Origin: Fidelibacterota bacterium
GTDB taxonomy: Bacteria; Fidelibacterota; UBA2242; JAOZSR01
NCBI GenBank assembly: GCA_029939575.1
Contig: JAOZSR010000033.1
Span: 1 to 34,488, forward strand
Length of the DNA stretch: 34,488 nucleotides
Direction of reading: 5' to 3'
The notes beneath the pieces are model-generated. The model saw nothing but the letters and a program-made list of their open reading frames with translations, ran no database searches and was not told where the DNA came from. The translations under genes were made by a program, and so were the position numbers. Position 1 is the stretch's first letter. Each line of letters starts with the position of its first letter. Positions 25,476 through 34,429 of the stretch are shown piece by piece.

Positions 25476-28400
25476 TGTAGATATATCAAAATTCTCCGGT
25501 CTACCTATAGGTTTCATTTCAGTTTTATGTTTTTTAATTGCCCTTTTTAATGATATTTTTTCAAACATTAAATAAATAATTGGGATTAATATCAAAGTTA
25601 AAACTGTAGCCAATGTCAAACCACCAATAACGGCACGTGCCATTGGTACCCATAATTCCGAACCTGACCCGAGTTTTAAGGCGATAGGAATCATAGCAAA
25701 AATCGTGGTTAAAGCTGTCATCAAAATCGGGCGCATTCTTCTTTTTCCACCAATCAATATGGCTACCCAAAGACTATGTCCGTGTTTTTCCCTTAACTGG
25801 TTAATATAATCAACAAGCACAATCCCATTATTAACAACAATTCCCACTAACAGAACCATACCAATCAAGGCAGTAACACTCATTGTTGTTCCTGTTAGAA
25901 ACAATCCCCACATTGCACCCATTATAGCCAATGGCACTGTAAAGATAATTATAAATGGATCCAGCAAAGACTCAAATTGTGAAGCCATTACCATATAAAC
26001 CAGGAAGATTGCAGCAATAATCGCCAGACCGAGCCACATGAAAGACTCCTGCATATCTTCTGCTGCACCACCAATCTGGTAGCGAAAATCCGGAGGAAAA
26101 TTAATATCTTCCAATAAAGCGGTGATTTCTTTTGTAATTGACTGCAGATCATTTTTTGACGAAACAGAGCAGGATATTGTTACTATTCTTTCCTGATTTT
26201 CACGATCAATTTGAGATGCTGATTCTCCCGGAATAATTTCAGCAATATTTTTTAAGGGAACCTGAACACCGGTCATTGATGTCAGAAAAATATTTTCCAG
26301 ATCTGTTTTACCTTGTCGATATTTTTCATCAAACTGGACATAAACATCATATTCATCGCCTTTTTCACGAAATTTTGTGGCAATTTTTCCTTTTATAGCG
26401 GATTCTATAGTTGTTGCAACCTGGAAAACACTAAGACCCAGGGCAGATATCCGATTTCTGTCGAGACGAATCTGCAATTCCGGTTTTGGTAATCCATAAC
26501 TCTTTATAATATCAACAACACCATCGATATTTTTCATTTTAGATTCTATTTCATCACCCAAGGTTGTAGCAACTTTTCTATTATGTCCAAAAATTTTCAC
26601 TGCAATATCACCAGAATTTCCCATCATTCCACCTTGTTGGACAGTAATTTTTGTACCGGGAAGTTCTTTGAATTTTTCTCTTAATAAATCCTCAATCTCA
26701 AATTGACTGCGATCACGTTCTTTCATGTCCGGTAAAGTAATATTAACCTCTCCACGGTTTGATCCGGAGCCAAACATCGCAGCCCATCCCTCACCACTTC
26801 CAAAACTAATTTGGATGTTTTCTGCTTCTGGTACGATGTCGTTTATTATTTTTTCAATTTTCTTAAAAGTTTTATCAGTTGACGTAAGCGAAGAACTTGT
26901 TTCCCTTTCAACTTTCAATTGAATCATTGCCTGATCAGTTTTAGGCATAAATTCACCACCAACTTTACCGGAAATTACTACAGTCCCAACTATTAAAAGG
27001 CCAATAAATCCGATAAATATCATTTTATGATCGAGAAAATAATCTAAAATTCTTACATATCTGTTTTCAATTCGTTCTATAAAATTTCCAATGCCTTCAC
27101 TCATTTTTCTCGAAAATTTATTTTTACTTACATTCCCTATATCTTTTAGAAATCGTGAACTAAGCAACGGTATCAATGTAAGGGCTACTATTAAAGAAAC
27201 TGATAGAGAGCAAACAATAGCAATTACCATATCTCTAAACATAACTCCGGCAATTCCCTTGACAAAATATATTGGAACAAAAATCGCCAGGGTAGTCAAA
27301 GTAGAAGCAATAATAGCAACTCCGACTTCAGTTGTTCCATCATCAGAGGCTTGTCTGATATCTTTATCCATTTCATTATGACGATATATATTTTCCAATA
27401 CTACAATTGAATTATCTATTAACATTCCAATCGCCAAAGCAAGTCCTGACATTGAAATAATATTCAGTGTCAAACCCAACTGGCTCATTACAAAAAAGGT
27501 TATTACAATTGAAACTGGAATTGAAATAGCTGCAATAAACGAACTCTTAAAATTTCTTAAAAAGAAGAATAGAACTAAAAACGCTAAAACAAATGCCTGA
27601 TATCCTGTTTTTGTTAAATTATTGACCGATTTTTTAATAAATTTTGACTGATCCCAAATTGTACCAAACTTAACTCCCTGCCCAATTTCAGCAGCAATAT
27701 TTGGTAACTCTTTTTTAATTTTGTCAGCGGTCTGAACAGTATTTGCATCAGATTGTTTTTGTACGTAAATAAAAATAGCACTTTTGCCATTATTTCTGAC
27801 AATTTCAGTTTGCTCTTTATATCCATCGATTACTTTGGCAACATTTTTCAAATAAATAGGTGATCCGTCCTTTGCACCAATCACAGTATTTTCAATTTGG
27901 CTAATATCAGTATATTCACCATAAGTCCTAACAGCATATTCCATAAATTCATCATCAATCAGGCCACCTGGAATTTGCAGATTTTCCATTCCAAGAGTTT
28001 GAATAATGGTCTGTATATTTATCCCATGTGCCGCTAATTGGTTCGGATTTATTAATACCTTTATCTGTCTTTCCAATCCACCGGTTGTGCCTGATGAAGC
28101 TACACCTGGAATTCTTTCCAGACTCGGTTCTATTTTATCTGATACAAGTTTTCTTAACTCTGCCATTCCAAGTTGATCTGAACTTACTGTTAAAAACATA
28201 ATCGGTTGCATTGAGGGATTAAAGGCAAAACTCATTGGATCAGAAGAGTCATCGGGTAAAAAATCTCTCACCATATCAATCATTTTTCTAACTTCAATTT
28301 CCGCCTGGTCCATATCAGTTCCCCAGTCAAATTCAAGAATCAGAGTTGATGAACCTGATTTTGACCAGGATTGAATAGTTTTTAAATTTTCTACTGCAAC

Positions 28401-28613
28401 TAATGTTTTTTCTAAAGGGCGAGATATAGTATTTTCTATATCTTCCGGGCCAACACCTTTATAATCTGTCATGACTCCTATAATCGGAAATGTAATATCC
28501 GGATAAAGATCAATTTTTAAAGAATTAAGGCCGTATATCCCAAAACCGATAGCAATCAGGTATAGCATTGTAAAAGTTACACCTCTTTTTATAGATAGTC
28601 TTGAAATTCTCAT
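25467..28613 (-). CDS. RND efflux transporter permease (first pump)
   Basis: RND pump of 1048 residues with the full 12-TM, two-porter-loop plan (TM1 near 12-30, porter loops about 35-330 and 555-865). It looks like the HAE1/AcrB branch. In TM4 the relay position reads GMLIDNSIVV (D400, N401), so only one of the two AcrB aspartates is kept; TM10 reads VVNNGIVLVDY without the relay Lys. This pattern is shared by many related pumps, so the gene is not broken. It lies 11 bp after its adaptor gene. A long gap of 51 bp with an inverted repeat follows. The substrate is unknown; TetR control suggests a drug, bile salt or lipid-like compound. Confidence 0.93.
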   Translation of the reverse strand: MRISRLSIKRGVTFTMLYLIAIGFGIYGLNSLKIDLYPDITFPIIGVMTDYKGVGPEDIENTISRPLEKTLVAVENLKTIQSWSKSGSSTLILEFDWGTDMDQAEIEVRKMIDMVRDFLPDDSSDPMSFAFNPSMQPIMFLTVSSDQLGMAELRKLVSDKIEPSLERIPGVASSGTTGGLERQIKVLINPNQLAAHGINIQTIIQTLGMENLQIPGGLIDDEFMEYAVRTYGEYTDISQIENTVIGAKDGSPIYLKNVAKVIDGYKEQTEIVRNNGKSAIFIYVQKQSDANTVQTADKIKKELPNIAAEIGQGVKFGTIWDQSKFIKKSVNNLTKTGYQAFVLAFLVLFFFLRNFKSSFIAAISIPVSIVITFFVMSQLGLTLNIISMSGLALAIGMLIDNSIVVLENIYRHNEMDKDIRQASDDGTTEVGVAIIASTLTTLAIFVPIYFVKGIAGVMFRDMVIAIVCSLSVSLIVALTLIPLLSSRFLKDIGNVSKNKFSRKMSEGIGNFIERIENRYVRILDYFLDHKMIFIGFIGLLIVGTVVISGKVGGEFMPKTDQAMIQLKVERETSSSLTSTDKTFKKIEKIINDIVPEAENIQISFGSGEGWAAMFGSGSNRGEVNITLPDMKERDRSQFEIEDLLREKFKELPGTKITVQQGGMMGNSGDIAVKIFGHNRKVATTLGDEIESKMKNIDGVVDIIKSYGLPKPELQIRLDRNRISALGLSVFQVATTIESAIKGKIATKFREKGDEYDVYVQFDEKYRQGKTDLENIFLTSMTGVQVPLKNIAEIIPGESASQIDRENQERIVTISCSVSSKNDLQSITKEITALLEDINFPPDFRYQIGGAAEDMQESFMWLGLAIIAAIFLVYMVMASQFESLLDPFIIIFTVPLAIMGAMWGLFLTGTTMSVTALIGMVLLVGIVVNNGIVLVDYINQLREKHGHSLWVAILIGGKRRMRPILMTALTTIFAMIPIALKLGSGSELWVPMARAVIGGLTLATVLTLILIPIIYLMFEKISLKRAIKKHKTEMKPIGRPENFDISTIK

Positions 28614-28624
28614 TATTTATTCCT

Positions 28625-29755
28625 TTATTTTGTTATTTGTACTTTGGAAGAATTAGTAAGATTATATTGACCAATTGTAACAATCTCATCACCAACATTC
28701 AAACCATTTAATATTTCTACCATACCATCATTTGTGATCCCAACATCAATACTTGTTTTAATGGCTTTATTATCTTTAATAACAAAAACACTCCTATTAA
28801 TGATAATTTCTGTGTTTCTAACCTCTCCACCGAGAGACTTTAAACTTGTATTTACCATTATTGCATGTTTTGGAATCAAAACTACATCTGATTTTGTTTC
28901 AGTCACAATATCTACACTGGCATACATTCCCGGTTTAAGTTTCATATCACTGTTTTCCAGTAAAATTTCTACTTTTACTGTTCTTGTCATTGGATTAACA
29001 GTTGGATATACTTTAAATATTTTCCCGGAAAATACATCATTAGGATAACCAGATACTGTGATATACACTATATCTCCGGCTTTAACCATTCCAACATGTT
29101 TTTCTACTAAATCAACAAAAACTTTGAGTTTTTCCATCTGAACAATCACAAAGGCCGGCATCTGTGGGGCAGTTTGATCTCCAAGATTATAATTTCTCGC
29201 TGAAATAATACCGGAAATTGGTGCTTTGATATATGTATCCTTGAGTTGCTCTTTAGCTGACTGCAGGCCGGCTTTCAACTGATTAACCATTGCAATGGCT
29301 GCATCTTTTTGGGCTTTCACTGCATCATATTGTGCCTGACTAACTGCTTTTTCTTTGAATAATTTTTCAATCCGCTTCCACTCTGTTTTTGCATTTTCAT
29401 ATTGAGCCCTGGCTGATGCAAGACCGGCTTCCGCCTGTAAAACACCTTGTTTAATTTTTATATTATCAACTGTTGCCAAAATATCTCCTTTTTGGACAAC
29501 ATCATTAACATCTACATTTAATTTGGTCACCTTTGTTGGAATTGTTGAATATACCATAACCTGTTTTGAAGCTTCAACATTTCCCATATAATGTAATTGT
29601 TTGTCAATATCTCCGATTACAACTTCTGTAACAGATACTGGAATCATTTTTTCCTCTATATCAACATTTTCACTGGCTGCTTTTTCACAATTTGTCAAAG
29701 AAAATACTAAAAGTAAGGAACTTGTAATTGTTAAAATTTTTCTAAATTGTTTCAT
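28625..29755 (-). CDS. RND periplasmic adaptor lipoprotein (first pump)
   Basis: AcrA/MexA-type membrane fusion protein of 376 residues. It carries a lipoprotein signal (lipobox LTNC, Cys23), so it is anchored by lipid rather than a helix. The order is: first lipoyl half (about 65-90, VNDVVQKGDILATVD), an alpha-hairpin (95-165, Ala/Glu/Lys-rich with KAVSQAQYDAVKAQKDAA), second lipoyl half (IKAPISGIISARNYNLGDQ), beta-barrel and membrane-proximal domains. GGAG precedes the ATG. It starts 8 bp after the first TolC gene and precedes its RND partner by 11 bp. Confidence 0.92.
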   Translation of the reverse strand: MKQFRKILTITSSLLLVFSLTNCEKAASENVDIEEKMIPVSVTEVVIGDIDKQLHYMGNVEASKQVMVYSTIPTKVTKLNVDVNDVVQKGDILATVDNIKIKQGVLQAEAGLASARAQYENAKTEWKRIEKLFKEKAVSQAQYDAVKAQKDAAIAMVNQLKAGLQSAKEQLKDTYIKAPISGIISARNYNLGDQTAPQMPAFVIVQMEKLKVFVDLVEKHVGMVKAGDIVYITVSGYPNDVFSGKIFKVYPTVNPMTRTVKVEILLENSDMKLKPGMYASVDIVTETKSDVVLIPKHAIMVNTSLKSLGGEVRNTEIIINRSVFVIKDNKAIKTSIDVGITNDGMVEILNGLNVGDEIVTIGQYNLTNSSKVQITK

Positions 29756-29763
29756 TTCGTCTC

Positions 29764-31128
29764 CTATAACTGATTAATAGATTTTTTTAATCCCGCTATT
29801 GCGACATTATATTCAAATAATGATTGCTGATAATTCATTTTTGATTGATTTACAGCAAGATTGGCATTAAGTACATCTAATTGAGTACTGGCACCTTCGG
29901 AATACATTAAGTTTGCAAGTCTTAAGGCTTCCTCTGCCTGTTCGATTGTTTTCTTCTGAGTCATTACCTTTTCTTCAGCCTCTTTTGCTTTAAAATAAGC
30001 TGCTTCAACTTCCAGACGAATATTATTAATCATTGAATCTTTTTGATAAGAACTTTCTTTGATTCCAATTTTGGCCTGCTGAATTTTTGATTTATTTTTC
30101 AACCCATTAAAAATTGGAATATTAAGACTTAATGAGGAATTAAAAGATTTATAAAAATCATCACCGCTAAAATCAAATCCATCTTTTTGTCCTTGATATT
30201 GGTAGGAAGTCCCAAGAGAAAGTGATGGCATTATAGCGGATTTGGCCAGAGACAACTGTTTATGAGCAATATTCTGTTGTCCTTTAATCAATGTGATTTC
30301 TGGCCGGTTAGCCAAAGCAAAATCTAATAATTCTTCAAAACTTTTCTCCAATAATTCAGTAGGTTTATATTTGAGTTTATCGGTAAAAATAAATTCAGCA
30401 CTTTTATTAATACCTAAAATTGTTCCAAGTTGACTTTTAGCAATACGAAGATTATTAACAGAACTTAATACCAAAGGTCTATAATTTGCGACTTGCACCT
30501 CTGCCCGCAGAACATCAAAATTTGATGCTTTACCGGCGTCAAAGAATTTTTTTACCTGGTCAAGATTTTTTTCTGCAGATTTCAAGGCATCTTTTGATAC
30601 ATCAACTGTCGATTTTGCAAATAAAATGCTATAATAAGAACCTGTAACGCCACTTAAAATATTCTGCTCAGTTATTTTTAATTGGGCTTTAGCCAATCTT
30701 TCACCAATTACGGAAATTTTATATCCATTCCATATAGCTCCACCTACATATAAAGGTTGTTGTAGAGAGACACCATATACAATAGTATTTTCCAATCCAA
30801 ATTGCATAGTCACGTAATCCGGCATTCCGGGGGGTGCTGCCGGACCCATCATATCTTTGATAAAATTCGGCATTACACTTTTTTGAACTTCCCAGGCATG
30901 CTGTATTTGGGAAAATCCATTAACAGCCGGCAAAAGACCGCTACGGGCTTCAGTTATTTGTGATTTAGCTTTCAGAACCGCTTCCCGTGCTAATTTTACG
31001 GCAGGATTATTTTCAAGCGCCATCTGGCGGGCTTTTTCAAGATCTATTTCAATTCTTTCTTCTCCATAGGTTATTGAACCTAAAACCAATAATAATAACA
31101 GCCAATAAATATAATTTTTCTTTTTCAT
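29764..31128 (-). CDS. TolC-family outer-membrane channel (first pump)
   Basis: Outer-membrane efflux protein of 454 residues with a signal peptide (cleavage probable after SITYG, near residue 22). Typical OEP features include ALENNPAVKLAREAVLKAKSQITEARSGLLPAV-type helix-strand starts, ANRPEITLIKGQQNIA and a second helical pair ending in YSEGASTQLDVLNANLAVNQSK. The start is placed at the ATG at 31128 because AGGAG sits five bases upstream; the TTG directly before it is too close. It follows tetR by nine bases. It lies before its adaptor and pump, an order seen in many TetR-controlled efflux operons. Confidence 0.92.
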   Translation of the reverse strand: MKKKNYIYWLLLLLVLGSITYGEERIEIDLEKARQMALENNPAVKLAREAVLKAKSQITEARSGLLPAVNGFSQIQHAWEVQKSVMPNFIKDMMGPAAPPGMPDYVTMQFGLENTIVYGVSLQQPLYVGGAIWNGYKISVIGERLAKAQLKITEQNILSGVTGSYYSILFAKSTVDVSKDALKSAEKNLDQVKKFFDAGKASNFDVLRAEVQVANYRPLVLSSVNNLRIAKSQLGTILGINKSAEFIFTDKLKYKPTELLEKSFEELLDFALANRPEITLIKGQQNIAHKQLSLAKSAIMPSLSLGTSYQYQGQKDGFDFSGDDFYKSFNSSLSLNIPIFNGLKNKSKIQQAKIGIKESSYQKDSMINNIRLEVEAAYFKAKEAEEKVMTQKKTIEQAEEALRLANLMYSEGASTQLDVLNANLAVNQSKMNYQQSLFEYNVAIAGLKKSINQL

Positions 31129-31137
31129 CAATACTCC

Positions 31138-31725
31138 TTACTTCTTTAATATTCCAATTAATAGAGTGTCAACTAATTCTGTAGCCTCGTCTTTAGAAAT
31201 TTTCGGCTCTCCAAGGACAAAATGATCTCTGGAGTGGATATTAATCGCACCAATAAAGCAATATATGAATTGTTTTTTATTAAAATCATGACGCAAAAAA
31301 CCGGCCTTAATACCTTCATCAAGTATTTTTATTAATTCCTTTTTACTTTTATTGAAAATATTTTTCATATTTAAATTAATTTGACAATTCATCTCACCGG
31401 TCATTATTTTTGAGATAAAACGTCTTACATCCGGATGATCAGGAAAAGAATTAAACCTGGAAAATACAACATCAATCAGTTGTTCTTTGACTGGTTTTTT
31501 GTTATCAGCGATTTCTTTCAATGAATTAATAGCTTGTTCCATCCCATGCTCAATTAATCCGTTATACAAACTTTCTTTATCAGGAAAATAATAATAAACG
31601 GCTGGTTTTGTGATATTTGCCGCTTCCGCTATCATTCTAACTGATGTTTTTTCATAGCCATATTCGGAAAAAAGTTTCATAGCAACACTTAAAATATTAT
31701 CTTTTGTTTCATTTTTATGATTCAC
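31138..31725 (-). CDS. TetR-family transcriptional repressor of the efflux operon
   Basis: TetR/AcrR regulator of 195 residues. The N-terminal HTH (about 9-55) has the family core [23 protein letters not shown] (32-54), and the C-terminal helical domain should bind an inducer. It is first in the seven-gene efflux operon and so probably represses its own expression together with the pumps. The start is a GTG with a canonical GGAG (31731-31734) five bases upstream. Two palindromes centred on ACCGGT flank the promoter and are the probable binding sites. Confidence 0.93.
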   Translation of the reverse strand: MNHKNETKDNILSVAMKLFSEYGYEKTSVRMIAEAANITKPAVYYYFPDKESLYNGLIEHGMEQAINSLKEIADNKKPVKEQLIDVVFSRFNSFPDHPDVRRFISKIMTGEMNCQINLNMKNIFNKSKKELIKILDEGIKAGFLRHDFNKKQFIYCFIGAINIHSRDHFVLGEPKISKDEATELVDTLLIGILKK

Positions 31726-31739
31726 ACGATCTCCTTTTT

Positions 31740-31757
31740 TTACTGACCGGTAGGTAA
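31740..31757. promoter_or_regulatory. Operator O1, overlapping the -10 box of the efflux promoter
   Basis: TTACTGACCGGTAGGTAA is an imperfect 18-bp palindrome (14 of 18 positions symmetric) of form TTAC-N2-ACCGGT-N2-GTAA. It covers the predicted transcription start and the end of the -10 element, where a bound repressor would block initiation. Confidence 0.65.
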
Positions 31758-31784
31758 GATAACACGCTTAAAACAGATTGTCAA
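31756..31784 (-). promoter_or_regulatory. Sigma70-type promoter of the tetR-efflux operon
   Basis: On the minus strand, consensus TTGACA (31784-31779), a 17-bp spacer and TATCTT (31761-31756) form a strong promoter. Transcription should begin near 31749, giving a leader of about 24 nt with the GGAG ribosome site of tetR. Confidence 0.75.
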
Positions 31785-31793
31785 CCTTTTTTT

Positions 31794-31811
31794 TGACTTA
31801 CCGGTAAATAA
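31794..31811. promoter_or_regulatory. Operator O2, upstream of the -35 box of the efflux promoter
   Basis: TGACTTACCGGTAAATAA has the perfect core TTACCGGTAA (31798-31807) and the same ACCGGT centre as O1; 14 of 18 positions are symmetric. The two centres are 54 bp apart, about five helical turns, so both sites face the same side of the DNA. Confidence 0.6.
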
Positions 31812-31866
31812 AAAAGTTGCCATGTTTTTTTAAAAAATTATTTTGATAAGGTTTGAAAAATAGTTG

Positions 31867-31908
31867 ACCAATATTAAAAGAAATATTCAGAAGCGACAAT
31901 TCAAATTG
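31867..31908 (-). pseudogene. Relic coding fragment (copy B of a dispersed pair)
   Basis: The minus-strand frame (open from 31986 to 31798) includes 14 codons that match copy A at 2414-2455 in 12 residues, with five of seven base changes synonymous. Outside this block similarity fades at once in both directions. The frame has no ribosome site, overlaps the efflux operator O2 and lies upstream of tetR, so it is unlikely to be a working gene. The hydrophobic alternation ELSLLNISFNIG would suit an outer-membrane beta-strand. The intact parent gene is not in the window. Confidence 0.4.
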
Positions 31909-31994
31909 TTTATTGCTGATTGATATATTATATTCAATTACACAAATATGGAGTGAAATGTGGAAAATACCAATAAAAACAATCAATTAATCAA

Positions 31995-32480
31995 ATGAAT
32001 GATAAAGCCTGGAATTGCGAAATACTCTATAATGCAACTCATAGCTCTGTACATACTACGATTAGTGTCCTCGAAAGTTTTCTTGAATTTTCAAAAATAT
32101 CAACCTACAAAAAAAACGAAATCAAAAAGGCTACAAAAGATGGACAGGAATTTATACTTAAACACAATCTCTATAAATCTGATAAAACCGGAAAAATAAT
32201 TTCAAAAAAATTCACGATGCTTTCCTTTCCTTCAAGATGGCATTATGATATTTTAAGGGCTTTGGATTATTTCCAACAATCTGACTTTAATCGAGATGAT
32301 CGCATACAGGATGCACTAAATTTATTAAAAACCAAACAGAGAAAAGACGGAACATGGCCACTCCAGGCAAAGCATCCCGGCAGAGTGCATTTTGATATGG
32401 AAAGATCCGGCAAACCGAGTCGCTGGAATACATTGAGAGCATTACGGGTATTAAAAAAATATGATAATCTGAAAATATAG
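31995..32480 (+). pseudogene. 5'-truncated squalene-cyclase-like (prenyltransferase/squalene oxidase repeat) gene
   Basis: The 161-residue frame matches the C-terminal half of a family of roughly 310-residue proteins with squalene-cyclase-like alpha/alpha-barrel repeats. Recognised segments are WNCE...ATHSSVHTTISVLE (7-27), SFPSRWHYDILRALDYF, RKDGTWPLQAKHPG and the ending GKPSRWNTLRALRVLK. The N-terminal half, which carries the first repeats, is missing: an in-frame TAA lies at 31974-31976 and no Shine-Dalgarno precedes the ATG. Half a toroid should not fold into a working enzyme, so this is most likely a remnant, although the remaining frame is undamaged, which suggests a recent event. The family's reaction is not established. 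Recognition rests on memory of family sequences. Confidence 0.65.
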
Positions 32481-32533
32481 ATTAAGCCTCGGTTAAATTG
32501 AAATTTCAAAAAAACAAATTGGAGAAATTAAGA

Positions 32534-33811
32534 ATGAAAAAAATCACATTAATAATCTTAACAGTTTTAATTCTTATTTTAGGATTACCATTAGGAATTT
32601 CTACTATAAAATATCACAACTATTCTCCCGAAGAAGTTGATATAAAAGTCTGTTCTTCGGATATAAAATATTTCAAAAATTCCTATGAAGATTGTAGAAA
32701 GGAATTTCTATTTTTAGCAGATCAATTGGATAAAAAATTTAATAATGTTGAGATTTTTAAAATTAATGTTGAATCAAAAATTGATAGCAATCTTTATATA
32801 GATTTTTGCTACATTCCGGCTCAAAAAATCAAATCCAAATTACTTATTTTATCATCTGCTATTCACGGAATTGAAGGATTTGTCGGAAGCGGAGTTCAAC
32901 AAATGACTATGACAGAATTACTGACGGAACAATCTCTCGATGAAATGGGGATTTTATTAATTCACGCTATGAATCCCTATGGTTTTAAATATTTTCGCCG
33001 TTTTACCGAAAATAATGTTGATCTAAACCGTAACTGTGAAATTGACGAAAATCTATATTCTTCAAAAAATCTCGGTTATACCAAACTTTATAACCTATTG
33101 AATCCCAAAGGAAAAGTTAATTTGAAAAGCATAAGAAATCGTTTCTTTCATATTAGCGCAATCAAAAAAATTATTACAGCATCAATGAAAATTTTACGCC
33201 AGGCAGTTCTTCAGGGTCAATATGAATTTCAGGAGGGCATTTATTTTGGTGGCAACGACCGAGAACCTCAGATCAAGTTAATTACTCCGGTTTTGAAAAA
33301 AATCAGTTCAGAATATCAAATAATTTTCAACATTGATCTTCATACCGGTTATGGCGAATATGGAACTTTGCATCTTTTCCCAAACCCGGTTAAAAATCAA
33401 AAAATCCAAAATGACCTGGAAAAAATATTTAAAGGTTATAATATAGATTGGGGTAATGATGAAGATTTTTATACAATTAACGGAGATTTTTCAAATTATA
33501 TCGGAAAAATCATACCGGAAAAATACTTTTTGCCAATGGTCTTCGAATTTGGAACACTTAACAGCCAGACAACTTTTGGCGCCATTAAATCACTGAATAT
33601 TGTAGTTAATGAAAATCAGGGTAATAATTATGGTTTCAAAACAAAAAAGGATAAAGAAATTGTTTTTAAGTCTCAATTGGAAATGTATTATCCATCTTCA
33701 AAAAAATGGCAAACAAAAGTAATACAGGATTCCCGGAAAATGATGAAATCAGTTTTAAAAAATTACAACAATTTAAAAATTGAAGACTCAGATTCAACTA
33801 CTCAAAAGTGA
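32534..33811 (+). CDS. DUF2817 family, M14-like zinc carboxypeptidase-type protein
   Basis: Protein of 425 residues with an N-terminal membrane anchor or signal (4-22) and a DUF2817 domain related to M14 zinc carboxypeptidases and aspartoacylases. Probable zinc ligands are H111 and E114 in SSAIHGIEGFVGSG and H270 in IDLHTGYG; E338 in VFEFGT is at the place of the catalytic Glu. NPYGFKYFRRFTENNVDLNRN (147-167) is the conserved substrate-side segment. It is likely a periplasmic or membrane-anchored hydrolase of an amide or peptide bond; the substrate is unknown. The start at 32534 is preferred (GGAG at 32521-32524 and an immediate signal sequence) over the in-frame ATG at 32498. Confidence 0.82.
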   Translation: MKKITLIILTVLILILGLPLGISTIKYHNYSPEEVDIKVCSSDIKYFKNSYEDCRKEFLFLADQLDKKFNNVEIFKINVESKIDSNLYIDFCYIPAQKIKSKLLILSSAIHGIEGFVGSGVQQMTMTELLTEQSLDEMGILLIHAMNPYGFKYFRRFTENNVDLNRNCEIDENLYSSKNLGYTKLYNLLNPKGKVNLKSIRNRFFHISAIKKIITASMKILRQAVLQGQYEFQEGIYFGGNDREPQIKLITPVLKKISSEYQIIFNIDLHTGYGEYGTLHLFPNPVKNQKIQNDLEKIFKGYNIDWGNDEDFYTINGDFSNYIGKIIPEKYFLPMVFEFGTLNSQTTFGAIKSLNIVVNENQGNNYGFKTKKDKEIVFKSQLEMYYPSSKKWQTKVIQDSRKMMKSVLKNYNNLKIEDSDSTTQK

Positions 33812-33901
33812 ATATGTATTTGAGACTATTGCAGCAGGAAAACAATATTCTTAATTCCTGGTCGTCAGTTGAAATCCGGTCTGTTTAATAAAGGAACTAA
33901 T

Positions 33902-34429
33902 ATGGACAAAAATTTTGAGCTTTACGAAAAAGGTTTAGAAACATTTTCCTTATTTTCAGTTGTGCTAAATAATATTATAATGATTTTATGGATTATTTCC
34001 GGATCTGTGGCTTGCACTTTTATTTCACCAATAATTGGTAAAATTTATTTATTTACAGCCGTGTTTATGGTCTATTTTGTTTTACGAAAAATTGTTTGTA
34101 CCAATTGCTATTATTATGGAAAAATGTGCAGTACCGGCTGGGGCATCCTTGCAGAACATTTATTCAGAAAGGGCGATATCAATAATTTTAGGAATAGTAT
34201 TGGGAATAAATTAGCCCCAATAACTTATTTTTCATTATTAATTGTACCTTTAATTTTAGTATTAATCTCGATCATCCGGGAATTCACAACCCTAAAATTC
34301 ATAACCCTGATTCTGTTATTACTTACATCAATATATAGCAGTTTGATTGGACGGAAAAAATCATGCAGGAATTGCAAAATGAGATTAATATGCCCCGGTT
34401 GTGCGATAAAAATTGATATAGAAAACTAA
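33902..34429 (+). CDS. Cysteine-rich four-helix membrane protein, function unknown
   Basis: Not assigned to a named family. The 175-residue protein has about four membrane segments (16-42, 46-63, 106-125, 132-150). Two cysteine clusters stand at equivalent positions just after helix pairs: CTNCYYYGKMC (C66, C69, C76; CX2CX6C) and CRNCKMRLICPGC (C155, C158, C164, C167; CX2CX5CX2C). Such clusters suggest zinc or iron-sulfur binding on the same membrane face, with an internal 2+2 repeat possible. The start at 33902 has AAGGA (33891-33895) six bases upstream; the frame is open to a TTG at 33869. It lies 90 bp after the DUF2817 gene on the same strand. Confidence 0.7.
   Translation: MDKNFELYEKGLETFSLFSVVLNNIIMILWIISGSVACTFISPIIGKIYLFTAVFMVYFVLRKIVCTNCYYYGKMCSTGWGILAEHLFRKGDINNFRNSIGNKLAPITYFSLLIVPLILVLISIIREFTTLKFITLILLLLTSIYSSLIGRKKSCRNCKMRLICPGCAIKIDIEN

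Noticed and set aside
25561-27826. Small open frames within the RND, MFP and TolC genes on both strands
   Set aside because: They overlap strongly conserved coding sequence in the main frame and have no ribosome sites or recognisable domains.
31798-31986. 62-codon minus-strand open frame upstream of tetR
   Set aside because: It has no ribosome site, overlaps the operator O2, and only 14 codons show any kinship (to the remnant at 2414-2455). It is kept as a relic, not as a gene.
33790-33890. Open frame of about 32 codons crossing the end of the DUF2817 gene, which could be a frameshifted C-terminus
   Set aside because: The DUF2817 protein already has its expected length and conserved E338 region, and the frame has no ribosome site or recognisable motif.
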